Shown: piece after piece, positions 18,686 to 28,240 of the stretch
Layout: each line of letters starts with the position of its first letter
How positions within the stretch are numbered: position 1 is the first letter of the stretch
Assembly: GCF_014773545.1 (NCBI RefSeq)
Contig: NZ_SDDV01000002.1
Coordinates: 186,001-250,000, forward strand
Length of the DNA: 64,000 nucleotides
Source: Hydrogenophaga sp.
GTDB taxonomy: Bacteria > Pseudomonadota > Gammaproteobacteria > Burkholderiales > Burkholderiaceae_C
Direction of reading: 5' to 3'
Translations under genes and position numbers: made by a program
The notes under the pieces: model-generated
The model's input: only the letters and a program-made list of their open reading frames with translations
What the model was told of the DNA's origin: nothing
Databases searched by the model: none

Positions 18686-18836
18686 AATCGACCCCAAATT
18701 TTTAAACTGTCTCGATTATGCATCGTTCATGTCAGCTTGCGTGCGATCTGCTGCCAATCAGACGTCAAAGCTGCATTTTTTGCCTCGTTCCCCGCCCCCC
18801 GGCCTCTCCCCTATGCCCCAGCGGCACGCCTGCCCC

Positions 18837-20582
18837 ATGAAAGCTTCCCAGTTTTTTATTGTCACCCAAAAAGAAGCCCCGGCCGACGCAGAGGTGCTCA
18901 GCCATCGGCTCATGACGCGCGCGGGCATGATCAAAAAGCTCGGGGCCGGCATTTACAGCTACCTGCCCCTGGGGCTGCGCGTGATCCGCAAGGTCGAGGC
19001 CATCGTGCGCGAGGAAATGAACCGCGCTGGCGCGCTGGAGCTGAACATGCCGCTGATTCAACCGGCCGAACTCTGGCAAGAGAGCGGACGCTTTGCCAAA
19101 ATGGGCCCGGAGTTGCTGCGCATCAAAGACCGGCACGAGCGCGATTTCGTGCTGCAGCCCACCAGCGAAGAAGTGGTGACCGACATTGCGCGCCAGGAAC
19201 TGCGCAGCTACAAGCAGTTGCCAAAGAACTTCTACCAAATTCAGACCAAGTTTCGTGACGAGCGCCGGCCGCGCTTTGGCCTGATGCGCGGGCGCGAGTT
19301 CATCATGAAAGACGCCTACAGCTTCGATCGCGACGAAGTTGCTGCCAAAGCCAGCTACCAGCTCATGGCCGCAACCTACCGGCGCATTTTTGACCGCTTC
19401 GGTTTGCGCTACCGGGCGGTGGCGGCCGACAGCGGGGCGATTGGCGGTGAGCTGAGCGAGGAGTTTCAGGTGATTGCCGCCACCGGCGAAGACGCCATCG
19501 TCTACTGCCCGAGCAGCGACTACGCCGCCAACCTGGAAAAAGCGCAGGCGCTGGCCCCCGCTGCTGCCAGGCCCACGGCCGCCAGCGTCCTGACTGTGAC
19601 GCCAACGCCGGGCCAGAGCACCTGCGCCGACGTGGCCGCGCTGCTGGGCGTGCCACTGGCCCGCACGGTCAAGTCGCTGGTGCTGGCCAGCGATGAAATC
19701 AACGAGCGCGACGAAATCGTCAAAACCCGCATCTGGCTGCTGCTGCTGCGCGGCGACCACGACATGAACGAGGTCAAGGTCGGCAAGCTGACCGATCTGA
19801 ATCTGGGCTTTCGTTTTGCCACTGTGGCCGAAATTGAAACCCACTTCGGCTGCAAGCCGGGCTACCTGGGGCCGGTGGGCTTGAAAATGCCGGTCCACGT
19901 GATTGCCGACCGCGAGGTGGCGGCGATGGCCGACTGGATTTGTGGCGCCAACCAACCCGACTTTCACCTCACCGGGGTGAACTGGGGGCGTGACTTGCCC
20001 GAGCCCGATCTGGTGGCCGATTTGCGCAATGTGGTCGAGGGCGACGCCTCGCCCGACGGCCAGGGCGTGCTGGCGATAGAGCGCGGCATCGAGGTCGGCC
20101 ATGTGTTCTATCTGGGCCGCAAGTACAGCCGCGCCATGGGTGCTACTTTCTTGGCTGAAGACGGCAAACCGGCGCATTTCGAGATGGGTTGCTACGGCAT
20201 CGGCATCACACGGCTGCCGGCGGCCGCCATCGAGCAAAACCACGACGAACGCGGCATCATCTGGCCCGACGCGCTGGCGCCGTTCACGCTGGTGATTTGC
20301 CCGATCGGCAGCGAGCGCAGCGCGCTGGTGCGCGAGGCGGCCGAGCACTTGTACCAGCAACTGCTGGCAGCCGGCGTCGACGTCATTCTGGACGACCGGG
20401 GCGAACGCCCGGGCGCCATGTTTGCAGACTGGGAGCTGATTGGCGTACCACACCGCCTGACCCTAGGCGAACGCGGCCTCAAGACGGGCCAGATCGAATA
20501 CCAGCACCGGCGCGATGCGGCCGCGACCGCGCTGGCGGCGACTGATGTGCTCGAATTCCTGCGCGCCAGACGGGTGCTTTGA
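18837..20582 (+). CDS. proS: prolyl-tRNA synthetase (bacterial type with editing domain)
   Basis: A 581-residue class II aminoacyl-tRNA synthetase. It starts [20 protein letters not shown] and has motif 1/2 segments [20 protein letters not shown] and [20 protein letters not shown], then the YbaK-like editing insertion (about 225-405) that clears Ala-tRNA, and motif 3 [18 protein letters not shown]. The C-terminal anticodon domain includes [20 protein letters not shown]. The frame is open far upstream, but the ATG at 18837 is the family start. The next gene begins 3 bases after its stop. Confidence 0.96.
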   Translation: MKASQFFIVTQKEAPADAEVLSHRLMTRAGMIKKLGAGIYSYLPLGLRVIRKVEAIVREEMNRAGALELNMPLIQPAELWQESGRFAKMGPELLRIKDRHERDFVLQPTSEEVVTDIARQELRSYKQLPKNFYQIQTKFRDERRPRFGLMRGREFIMKDAYSFDRDEVAAKASYQLMAATYRRIFDRFGLRYRAVAADSGAIGGELSEEFQVIAATGEDAIVYCPSSDYAANLEKAQALAPAAARPTAASVLTVTPTPGQSTCADVAALLGVPLARTVKSLVLASDEINERDEIVKTRIWLLLLRGDHDMNEVKVGKLTDLNLGFRFATVAEIETHFGCKPGYLGPVGLKMPVHVIADREVAAMADWICGANQPDFHLTGVNWGRDLPEPDLVADLRNVVEGDASPDGQGVLAIERGIEVGHVFYLGRKYSRAMGATFLAEDGKPAHFEMGCYGIGITRLPAAAIEQNHDERGIIWPDALAPFTLVICPIGSERSALVREAAEHLYQQLLAAGVDVILDDRGERPGAMFADWELIGVPHRLTLGERGLKTGQIEYQHRRDAAATALAATDVLEFLRARRVL

Positions 20583-20584
20583 GG

Positions 20585-21256
20585 ATGACGCGGTCTTGCC
20601 TGGCGTCAGCACAGACGTCGCGCGCAAGCGATCCGACCCGCCGTGCCTGGCTGCTGGCTGCTGGCGCAGCCGGTCTGGGCCTTGGCTTTTGCGGCTGGCC
20701 GCTGGCCGCACGCGCCGGCCAGTTGGAAGAGCCACTGGCCGACCCGGTGCGGCTGGCGCTGCGGGCGGCGATTGCCAGCAGCGAGCCACCGCTGCCGGTC
20801 TTCAGCAGTACCGCAGCGCGCCTGGCCTATCTGCGCTGGCTGACTGACATGAGCGATCGTTTGCGCCGCCGCAAGCCCGACTTTCGCAGCCGGATCGAGT
20901 TTTTGCAAACCGTCTGGTATGAAACCCGTCGCGCCGGGCTCGACACCACCTTGGTGATGGGGCTGATACAGGTCGAGAGCGCGTTTCGCAAATTTGCCAT
21001 CTCGCGCGTGGGCGCGCGCGGCTATATGCAAATCATGCCGTTTTGGTCGCGGCTGATCGGCGACGGAGATGTGGGGGGATTGTTCAACACCCAGATCAAT
21101 TTGCGTTTTGGCTGCGTCATTCTGCGCCACTACCTAGACCGCGAGCGCGGCAACACCTTCATGGCGCTGGGCCGCTACAACGGCAGCCGCGGCCGCGATG
21201 TCTACCCCAACGCGGTTTACGCCGCCGCGCGCCACTGGGTCCACCCCGACGCCTGA
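20585..21256 (+). CDS. lytic transglycosylase (SLT family) with Tat-type signal
   Basis: A 223-residue exported protein. The N-terminus has a twin-arginine signal, TRRAWLLAAGAAGLGLGF, with likely cleavage after AARA. The SLT domain has the catalytic glutamate in GLIQVESAFRKFAIS, then GARGYMQIMPFW and LGRYNGSRGRDVYPNAV. It cleaves glycan strands of peptidoglycan to 1,6-anhydro products in the periplasm. The ATG at 20585 lies 2 bases after the proS stop, suggesting coupled expression. Export folded through Tat is unusual for this enzyme type but known in related bacteria. Confidence 0.88.
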   Translation: MTRSCLASAQTSRASDPTRRAWLLAAGAAGLGLGFCGWPLAARAGQLEEPLADPVRLALRAAIASSEPPLPVFSSTAARLAYLRWLTDMSDRLRRRKPDFRSRIEFLQTVWYETRRAGLDTTLVMGLIQVESAFRKFAISRVGARGYMQIMPFWSRLIGDGDVGGLFNTQINLRFGCVILRHYLDRERGNTFMALGRYNGSRGRDVYPNAVYAAARHWVHPDA

Positions 21257-21280
21257 TGCGGCTGCCTGCTGGTGCGCCCG

Positions 21281-21540
21281 CAGGCTCCCTTCGACAGGCT
21301 CCCTTCGACAGGCTCCCTTCGACAGGCTCAGGACAGGCCCTTCGACAGGCTCAGGACAGGCCCTTCGACAAGCTCAGGGCGAGCGGTTGGTCAGAGCAAC
21401 TCTCGTTCCCGTTCGGACTGAGCCTGTCGAAGTCCAGATCGCACGCGCCTCCCTTCGACAAGCTCAGGGCGAACGGTTTGCTCAGGGCGAGCGGTTTGCT
21501 CAGGGCGAGCGGTTTGCTCAGGGCGAGCGGTTGGGTTGAG
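21281..21540. repeat. cluster of TTCGACA(G/A)GCTCAGG palindromic repeats with 18-nt tandem array
   Basis: The 341 bases between the transglycosylase and aceK are almost all repeat. TTCGACA(G/A)GCTC occurs rightward at 21290, 21304, 21318, 21341, 21364 and 21454, and leftward as GAGCCTGTCGAAG at 21420-21432. The first three are 14 bases apart and the next two 23 apart. From 21462 to 21533 a unit GCTCAGGGCGAGCGGTTT is repeated four times, the first with A for G. This resembles a REP-type dispersed element found in many proteobacteria, here piled up by local duplication. Open frames across it are artefacts. Confidence 0.9.
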
Positions 21541-21597
21541 GCGAGCCCGGATTGCTGGCGATAATGTGGCCACTCACAACCCAAGGACGCCGGCCCC

Positions 21598-23451
21598 ATG
21601 TTTCCCCAGCGACTCGACTCCAGCGTGGCCTACGACATTGCCAAGGCCATGATGGACGGATTCAACCGCCACTACCGCTTGTTTCGCAGCGAATCGGCGC
21701 GCGCCAAACACCGCTTCGAGACCTGCGACTGGCGCGGCCAGCAGCGCGCGCAGCGCGAGCGCATCGAGTTCTACGACCTGCGCGTCAACGAATGCGTGCT
21801 GCGGCTGATGAAAGAATTTCACGCCGAACGCCAGCCGATGGAGGTTTGGGAGCAGGTCAAGCTGCACTACATCGGCCTGCTGGTCAACCACCACCAGCCC
21901 GAGCTGGCCGAGACCTTCTTTAACTCGGTCAGTACCAAAATTCTGCAGCGCGCCTACTTCCAGAACGACTTCATTTTCGTGCGTCCGGCGGTCTCGACCG
22001 AGTACATCGAAAACGAGGAGCCCCAAGCCAGGCCGACCTACCGCTGTTATTACCCGACGGCGCAGAACATGCAGGCCGAGGTGCTGCGCATGATTGCCGA
22101 CTTTGACCTGCGCGTGCCGTTTGAAGACCAAGAGCGCGACGCCGCCTTGGTGCTGGCGGCCATGAAGCTGCACTTTGACCACGTCAAGCTGCGCGCCAAT
22201 TTTCAGTTTCAGGTGCTCTCCGGTTTGTTTTTACGCAACAAGGGCGCCTACGTGGTCGGCAAGATCATCAACGGATTCCAGGAGGTGCCGTTCGCGCTGC
22301 CGATTCTGCATCACGACAATGGCCGCCTGGTGGTCGACGCTGCGCTGTTCGGCGAAGACGATTTGCTGATTCTGTTCAGCTTTGCGCGCGCCTACTTCAT
22401 GGTCGACATGGAGATTCCGAGCGCCTACGTGCAGTTCTTGCGCAGCATGATGCCGAGAAAGCCGCGCGCCGAGTTTTACAACGCGCTCGGTCTGGCCAAA
22501 CAGGGCAAGACGCTGTTTTACCGCGACTTTCTGTTTCACCTGCGGCATTCAACCGACAAATTCCGCATCGCGCCCGGCATCAAGGGCATGGTCATGCTGG
22601 TGTTTGATCTGCCGAGCTTTCCGTTCGTCTTCAAGCTCATCAAGGACTACTACCCGCCGCAAAAAGACACCACGCGCGAGCAGATTCGCGGCAAATACCA
22701 GTTGGTCAAGCAGCACGACCGGGCTGGCCGCATGGCCGATACGCTGGAATTTTCCGACGTGGGTTTTCCGCGCGTGCGTTTCACCGACGAGCTGATCGCC
22801 GAAATTCAGAAGTTTGCCCCCAGCCTGCTGGAGATCAGCGACCGTGACGGCGATGGCAACACCGAAGTGATTTTGAAACACGTCTACATCGAGCGGCGCA
22901 TGATCCCGCTCAACATCTACCTGCAAGAAGCGTTCGACACGCTGTATGCCGCGCACAGCGTGTCCGATTTGGCGCTCAGCACCGCGCGCGCCCAACTCGC
23001 GCGCGCGGTGTTCGAATACGGCAACGCCATCAAGGACTTGGTGGCGGCCAATATCTTTCCCGGCGACATGCTGTGGAAGAACTTTGGCATCACGCGCCAC
23101 GGCAAGGTGGTGTTTTACGACTACGACGAAATCGAGTACATCACCGATTGCAACTTCCGCCGCGTGCCCGTGCCGCGCAACGAGGAAGACGAGATGTCGG
23201 GCGAGGTCTGGTACAGCGTCGGCAAGCACGACGTGTTTCCGCAAACCTTTGGCCCCTTCTTGCTGTCCAACCCGCTGGTGCGCGATGAATTCATGAAGCA
23301 CCATGCCGATTTGCTGGAGCCGGAGTTTTGGCAGTTGAACAAGGAACGCATTGCCGCGGGTCACGTGCACGACGTGTTTCCATATGAACGCGAGCGGCGT
23401 TTTGCGCACCGCATCGCGCAGAGCGCCGACGCACTCGGTGGCCATGCTTGA
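21598..23451 (+). CDS. aceK: isocitrate dehydrogenase kinase/phosphatase
   Basis: A 617-residue bifunctional enzyme that switches isocitrate dehydrogenase off and on by phosphorylation, sending carbon to the glyoxylate bypass. The ATP site [14 protein letters not shown] is near residue 322 and the following [10 protein letters not shown] holds the conserved lysine; [16 protein letters not shown] is the metal-binding region. Family members are about 570-610 residues. No aceA or aceB is adjacent. The start lies 58 bases after a dense repeat cluster, which may affect its expression. It overlaps the next gene by 8 bases. Confidence 0.97.
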   Translation: MFPQRLDSSVAYDIAKAMMDGFNRHYRLFRSESARAKHRFETCDWRGQQRAQRERIEFYDLRVNECVLRLMKEFHAERQPMEVWEQVKLHYIGLLVNHHQPELAETFFNSVSTKILQRAYFQNDFIFVRPAVSTEYIENEEPQARPTYRCYYPTAQNMQAEVLRMIADFDLRVPFEDQERDAALVLAAMKLHFDHVKLRANFQFQVLSGLFLRNKGAYVVGKIINGFQEVPFALPILHHDNGRLVVDAALFGEDDLLILFSFARAYFMVDMEIPSAYVQFLRSMMPRKPRAEFYNALGLAKQGKTLFYRDFLFHLRHSTDKFRIAPGIKGMVMLVFDLPSFPFVFKLIKDYYPPQKDTTREQIRGKYQLVKQHDRAGRMADTLEFSDVGFPRVRFTDELIAEIQKFAPSLLEISDRDGDGNTEVILKHVYIERRMIPLNIYLQEAFDTLYAAHSVSDLALSTARAQLARAVFEYGNAIKDLVAANIFPGDMLWKNFGITRHGKVVFYDYDEIEYITDCNFRRVPVPRNEEDEMSGEVWYSVGKHDVFPQTFGPFLLSNPLVRDEFMKHHADLLEPEFWQLNKERIAAGHVHDVFPYERERRFAHRIAQSADALGGHA

Positions 23452-23938
23452 ATTCTGGGCGCTGGCCAGCTACGTGGTGACCGCGCTCGGGCTGCCGGTG
23501 GCGATTGCCTTTTTCATCTGGGAGCAGCGCAAGCAGCGCGACAACGAGGAGGAAGAGGCGTACCAATTGCTGTCGGACGCTTACATCGATTTCCTGCGCC
23601 TGGTGCTCGACAACCCGGACCTGCGCCTGCGCAGCAACGAACCCCTGCACAGCCCCAGCAGCGAGCAGCGCGAACGCATGCTGGTGATTTTTGACTTGCT
23701 GATTTCACTGTTTGAGCGCGCCTATCTGGTGGCCTACAAGCCGCGCATGAGCGAAACCGAGGCGCGGCGCTGGAACAGTTGGGACGACTACATGCGCGAA
23801 TGGTGCCGCCGCGATGACTTCCACGCTGCGCTGCCCCAGTTGCTGCGCGGTGAAGACCCCGACTTTCAGGCCTATATTCGGCACATCGCACAGCACGAAC
23901 GCGCGACGGCCGCAGGCGGTGCCGATACGGCAAGATGA
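23444..23938 (+). CDS. membrane-anchored protein of unknown function
   Basis: A 164-residue protein that begins within the aceK stop region, so it is translationally coupled. One N-terminal membrane helix ([20 protein letters not shown] to about residue 24) is followed by a charged, soluble, mostly helical domain with [20 protein letters not shown], likely cytoplasmic. I do not recognise a named family. The overlap with aceK suggests a shared transcript, but no functional link can be read from the sequence. Confidence 0.75.
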   Translation: MLEFWALASYVVTALGLPVAIAFFIWEQRKQRDNEEEEAYQLLSDAYIDFLRLVLDNPDLRLRSNEPLHSPSSEQRERMLVIFDLLISLFERAYLVAYKPRMSETEARRWNSWDDYMREWCRRDDFHAALPQLLRGEDPDFQAYIRHIAQHERATAAGGADTAR

Positions 23939-23984
23939 AGCTGGGGCCATCAATCAATATTCACTGACTCTCAGGAGACTCGCC

Positions 23985-25175
23985 ATGCTCAATCGGTCTG
24001 ATCCGGTCGTCGTCGTCGGCGCCGCCCGCACCCCCATGGGATCATTCCAGGGCGATTTCGCCGCCCTGTCCGCGCACGACCTCGGCGGCGTGGCGATCCG
24101 GGCCGCGGTCGAGCGCAGCGGCGTCGACGCCGCGCTGATCGACGAGGTGCTGCTGGGCAACTGCTTGCTGGCTGGCCAGGGCCAGGCGCCGGCTCGCCAG
24201 GCCGCGCTCAAAGCCGGGCTGCCCTTGTCGGCCGGCGCGGTCACGCTGTCCAAAATGTGCGGCTCGGGCATGAAGGCCGCCATGCTGGCGCACGACATGC
24301 TGCTGGCTGGCAGCGCCCGTGTGCTGGTGGCCGGCGGCATGGAGAGCATGAGCAACGCACCCTACCTGATGCTCAAGGGCCGCGGCGGCTATCGCATGGG
24401 ACACGACAAAATTTACGACCACATGATGCTTGATGGCCTGGAAGACGCTTACGAGCCGGGCCGCTCGATGGGTACTTTTGGCGAAGACTGCGCCGCCCAG
24501 TACGGCTTTACGCGCGAGCAGCAAGATGCGTTTGCCCTTGCATCGGTAACACGCGCCAGGGCAGCTATCGACAGCGGCGCGTTTTCCCAGGAGATCGCGC
24601 CGGTGGCGGTGCAAGAGCGCAGCGGCGAGCGCTTGATCGGCGTCGACGAAGGCCCGGGCAAGGCCAGACTCGACCAGATCGGTTTGCTCAAGCCGGCGTT
24701 CAAAAAGGACGGCACCATCACCGCGGCTTCGTCGTCGTCGATCAACGACGGCGCGGCCGCGCTGCTGCTGATGCGCCAGTCGAGCGCGCAGGCGCAGGGC
24801 CTGACAGCACTGGCGCGCATCGTCGCACATGCAACGCATGCCCAGCACCCCAGCCGCTTTACCACCGCGCCGGTGGGCGCGACGCAAAAGTTGCTGGAAA
24901 AAACCGGCTGGGCCACGGGTGATGTCGATCTGTGGGAGATCAACGAAGCCTTTGCCGTGGTGCCGATGGCGCTGATGACCGAGCTGTCGATCCCGCACGA
25001 GCGGGTCAACGTCAATGGGGGTGCCTGCGCGCTCGGGCATCCGATTGGCGCCAGCGGCGCGCGCATTCTGGTCACATTGCTGCACGCGCTGCGCGCGCGC
25101 GGCCTGGCGCGTGGCGTGGCCGCGCTGTGCATTGGCGGCGGCGAAGCCACCGCGCTGGCGCTGGAGCTGCTCTGA
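23985..25175 (+). CDS. acetyl-CoA C-acetyltransferase (thiolase)
   Basis: A 396-residue type II thiolase that joins or splits acetoacetyl-CoA and acetyl-CoA. The active-site residues are complete: Cys92 in TLSKMCGSGMKA, His352 in CALGHPIGASGAR and Cys382 in LCIGGGEA. The start at 23985 has AGGAGA 8 bases upstream. It is monocistronic by position and not next to phaB or phaC, so it could serve polyhydroxybutyrate synthesis, fatty acid or amino acid breakdown. Confidence 0.93.
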   Translation: MLNRSDPVVVVGAARTPMGSFQGDFAALSAHDLGGVAIRAAVERSGVDAALIDEVLLGNCLLAGQGQAPARQAALKAGLPLSAGAVTLSKMCGSGMKAAMLAHDMLLAGSARVLVAGGMESMSNAPYLMLKGRGGYRMGHDKIYDHMMLDGLEDAYEPGRSMGTFGEDCAAQYGFTREQQDAFALASVTRARAAIDSGAFSQEIAPVAVQERSGERLIGVDEGPGKARLDQIGLLKPAFKKDGTITAASSSSINDGAAALLLMRQSSAQAQGLTALARIVAHATHAQHPSRFTTAPVGATQKLLEKTGWATGDVDLWEINEAFAVVPMALMTELSIPHERVNVNGGACALGHPIGASGARILVTLLHALRARGLARGVAALCIGGGEATALALELL

Positions 25176-25320
25176 CCGTGTTGTTCAACCCAGATCGTGC
25201 GCGTCTGCCAGCTTTGCGAGGGCAGCTCCGAGGTGCAGAAAATCATCATCCGGCGCGCCCTGGCTTGAGCGCTGCGTGCGGCGGCGCCGGGCCGAGCGCG
25301 CAGGCGTAAGATCGCCGGTC

Positions 25321-26712
25321 ATGAAAATCATCATTCTGGGGGCTGGTCGCGTCGGCGAGAGCGTGGCCGAGAGTCTGCTGTCGGAGCAGAACGACATCAC
25401 CATCATCGACCAGGACCCGGAGCGTGTTCGCCTGCTGCAAGAGCGGCTCGATCTGCGCTGTGTGGTCGGCAACGGCATCCAGCCATCGGTGCTGCGCGAG
25501 GCCGGCGCCAAAGACGCCGACATGGTGATTGCCTGCGCCGCCAGCGACGAATCGAATCTGGTCATTTGCAAGGTGGCGCACGACATCTTCAACGTCCCCA
25601 GCACCATTGCGCGGCTGCGCTCGCCCGAGTTCAAAGAGGGCGACGAGTTGTTGGGCAAGAACGGCTTTGCGGTCGATCACGTGATCTGCCCGGAAGAATC
25701 GGTCACGCGCCACATTCACCAGCTCATCAGCTACCCGGAAGCGCTGCAGGTGCTGGAGTTTGCCGAAGGACGCGCCGCCCTGATCGCCATGCGTGCCGTC
25801 TACGGCGGGCCGCTGGTGGGTCACACCATTGGCGAATTCCGCGAGCGCTTTCCGCACGCCGAAATGCGGGTGGTGGCGCTGTACCGGCTCGACACCGAGA
25901 TGGAGGCCACCCGCCAGACCCGCATTCTGGCCGGCGACGAGGTGTTCGTGCTGGCCGATGTGCAAAAAATCCGCTACGTGCTGGGGGCGATCCACAACAT
26001 CGACAAACCGGTGCAGCGCCTGATGATTGCCGGCGGCGGCAAGGTCGGCCTGCGGCTGGCGCGCAGCCTGGTCGGGCAGTGCGCGGTCAAGATCATCGAG
26101 CAGGACAAAAAACGTTGCGAGTACCTGGCCAGTCAGTTGCCGTCGGACATGCTGGTGCTGCACGGCGACGGTGCCGACGAAGATTTGCTGCTGGAGGAAA
26201 ACGTCGGCCAGATGGACTTGTTTCTGGCGCTGACCAATGACGACGAGGACAACATCATGTCGTCCATGCTGGCCAAGCGCCTGGGCGCCGGGCGTGTGAT
26301 GGCGCTGATCAACCGCCGCGCCTACGCCGACATGATGCAGGGCAGCGCGATCGACATCGCCATTTCGCCGGCGCAAACCGTCATCGGCGAGTTGCTGACG
26401 CATTTGCGGCGCGGCGACGTGGTGGCGGTGCACAGCCTGCGCCGCGGCGCAGCCGAGGCGCTGGAAGGCATTGCACGCGGCGACGTCAAAACCAGCAAGC
26501 TGGTGGGGCGGCGGGTCGAGCAGATCAAGCTGCCGCAGGGCGCGCGCATTGGCGCCATCGTGCGCGGCGAGGGCCGCAGCGCCGAAGTCCTGATGCCGCA
26601 CCACGATACGCTGATCAAGGTCGATGATCGCGTCATCATCTTCATTCCCAACAAGCGCCTGGTGCGCGAGGTGGAAAAGCTGTTTCAGGTCGGTGCGACC
26701 TTTTTTGGTTGA
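25321..26712 (+). CDS. trkA: Trk potassium uptake regulatory protein TrkA
   Basis: A 463-residue cytosolic gating protein with two RCK repeats: NAD-binding motifs IIILGAGRVGESVAESL (residues 3-19) and LMIAGGGKVGLRLARSL (about 234-250), each followed by a C-terminal RCK lobe. It binds NAD(H) and nucleotides and controls the TrkH channel. The ATG at 25321 is right at the family start. trkH begins 38 bases after its stop, so they form an operon. Confidence 0.96.
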   Translation: MKIIILGAGRVGESVAESLLSEQNDITIIDQDPERVRLLQERLDLRCVVGNGIQPSVLREAGAKDADMVIACAASDESNLVICKVAHDIFNVPSTIARLRSPEFKEGDELLGKNGFAVDHVICPEESVTRHIHQLISYPEALQVLEFAEGRAALIAMRAVYGGPLVGHTIGEFRERFPHAEMRVVALYRLDTEMEATRQTRILAGDEVFVLADVQKIRYVLGAIHNIDKPVQRLMIAGGGKVGLRLARSLVGQCAVKIIEQDKKRCEYLASQLPSDMLVLHGDGADEDLLLEENVGQMDLFLALTNDDEDNIMSSMLAKRLGAGRVMALINRRAYADMMQGSAIDIAISPAQTVIGELLTHLRRGDVVAVHSLRRGAAEALEGIARGDVKTSKLVGRRVEQIKLPQGARIGAIVRGEGRSAEVLMPHHDTLIKVDDRVIIFIPNKRLVREVEKLFQVGATFFG

Positions 26713-26750
26713 TTGTCCGGTTGATCCATCGCCTTGGCGCTGAAATTTTC

Positions 26751-28211
26751 ATGCTGACCCTGTTGCCGGTTCTGAACGTTTTTTCGCGCATCCTGCTGGC
26801 CTTTGCCTTTGCCTTTTTGGTGCCGCTGGCCTGGGCCTGGGGCGCCGACCACGAGTATTTGCGTCTCATCTGGGGGGGCGCGTTCGTTTTGGCGGCCGTC
26901 AGCGGGCTGGTGCTGCTGGCCGCCACCCGCCGCTACCAGCGCGAGTTGCAGGCGCGCGACGGCTTCTTGCTGGTCAACCTGGTCTGGACCGTGCTGCCGG
27001 CCTACGCCGCCGTGCCCCTGATGTTCAGCGTGCCCGACATCAGTTGGACCGTGGCCTACTTCGAGTCCATGAGCGCGCTCACCGCCACCGGCGCCACCGC
27101 CTTGTCCGGTCTGGATTATTTGCCGCTGTCGGTCAACATCTGGCGCTGTTTTTTGCAACTGGTGGGCGGCCTGGGCATCATGCTGCTGGTGGTGGCGATA
27201 CTGCCCATGCTCGGTCTGGGCGGCGTGCAGCTTTATCGGGCCGAGACACCAGGCCCGATGAAAGATGCCAAGTTCACGCCGCGCATTGCCGAGACGGCGC
27301 GTGGTCTGTGGGTGGTTTACGCGGGCTTTTCGGTCGCTTGTCTGCTGGCTTACCGCTGGGCTGGCATGAGCTGGGCCGACGCCTTCATGCACATGTGCAC
27401 CACCATGGGTCTGGGCGGGTTTTCGCCTTACGACGCCAGCATTGGTCACTTCGAGTCGGCCCAGGTGGAACTGGTGGCGACCCTTTTCATGGTACTGGCG
27501 GGTGTCAGCTTCATGCGCTACTTCATCGTGCTGCGCAGCCGCTCGCTGGGCCCCCTGCTCAACGACCGCGAAATCCGCAGCTACGCGCTGGTGCTGCTGG
27601 TCGCCATTGTGCTGGTATCGGGCATGTTGGCCACACACGGCATTTACGACAGCTTTGCCGATGGTTTGCTCACCAGCGCCTTTCACGTCGTCTCCTTGGC
27701 CACCACCACCGGCTACTCGTCCACCGACTACGCCGCGTGGCCGGTATTTGCCCCGGTGCTGCTGATGTTTCTGGGCTGTTTCGTTTCCTGCGCCGGCTCC
27801 ACCGGCGGCGGCATCAAGATGGTGCGCATGGTGTTGTTGGTCAAGCAGGCGCGGCGCGAACTGGTGCGCATCGTCCATCCGCGCGTGGTCAATCCGGTCA
27901 CGCTGGGGGGCGGCGTGCTGCCGATGTCGGTCATGACCGCCACCTTTGGTTTCATGCTGATCTACGGTGCGGCCACCATGGGCCTGACCATGCTGCTGCT
28001 GTTCACCGGCTTGGACATCGTGACCGCTTTTTCGGCCGTGGTGGCCACGCTCAACAACATCGGCCCCGGCCTGGGTCTGGTGGGCCCGGCCAGTAACTAC
28101 GGCGTGCTGAGCCACTTTCAGCTCTGGGTGCTCAGCTTTGCCATGTTGCTCGGACGGCTGGAGCTGCTGGCGGTGCTGGTGCTGTTCACCACCCAGTTCT
28201 GGCGCCGCTGA
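26751..28211 (+). CDS. trkH: Trk potassium transporter membrane subunit TrkH
   Basis: A 486-residue channel protein with about ten membrane helices and four pore repeats. Filter-like segments are visible: SALTATGATALSGL, CTTMGLGGFSPYD, SLATTTGYSSTDY and ATLNNIGPGLGLVGP, with the glycine of each at the K+ selectivity position. It imports K+ together with TrkA. The ATG at 26751 fits homologues; a TTG at 26709 would overlap trkA by 4 bases and cannot be excluded. Confidence 0.95.
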   Translation: MLTLLPVLNVFSRILLAFAFAFLVPLAWAWGADHEYLRLIWGGAFVLAAVSGLVLLAATRRYQRELQARDGFLLVNLVWTVLPAYAAVPLMFSVPDISWTVAYFESMSALTATGATALSGLDYLPLSVNIWRCFLQLVGGLGIMLLVVAILPMLGLGGVQLYRAETPGPMKDAKFTPRIAETARGLWVVYAGFSVACLLAYRWAGMSWADAFMHMCTTMGLGGFSPYDASIGHFESAQVELVATLFMVLAGVSFMRYFIVLRSRSLGPLLNDREIRSYALVLLVAIVLVSGMLATHGIYDSFADGLLTSAFHVVSLATTTGYSSTDYAAWPVFAPVLLMFLGCFVSCAGSTGGGIKMVRMVLLVKQARRELVRIVHPRVVNPVTLGGGVLPMSVMTATFGFMLIYGAATMGLTMLLLFTGLDIVTAFSAVVATLNNIGPGLGLVGPASNYGVLSHFQLWVLSFAMLLGRLELLAVLVLFTTQFWRR

Positions 28212-28219
28212 TCCGGCGT

Positions 28220-28240
28220 AATTGGGGTCAGATTCCGATT
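28220..28240 (+). repeat. GGGGTCAGATTCC dispersed repeat, copy 1
   Basis: AATTGGGGTCAGATTCC followed by GATT. The same 21-nt signature, with one to three differences, occurs at 44518-44538 (opposite strand) and 53118-53138. It fills most of the 27-base gap between the convergent trkH and ferredoxin-reductase genes. Confidence 0.75.

Noticed and set aside
18765-20453. 562-codon minus-strand open frame
   Set aside because: Antisense of proS; no domains, and the proS frame is clearly the coding one.
21198-21564. Overlapping open frames of 113 and 173 codons across the aceK upstream region
   Set aside because: They consist of translated repeats (RQAQGERF units) that run on from the transglycosylase gene; no protein-like part.
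25176-25320. Short open frame between the thiolase gene and trkA
   Set aside because: No start with a ribosome site, no protein-like composition.
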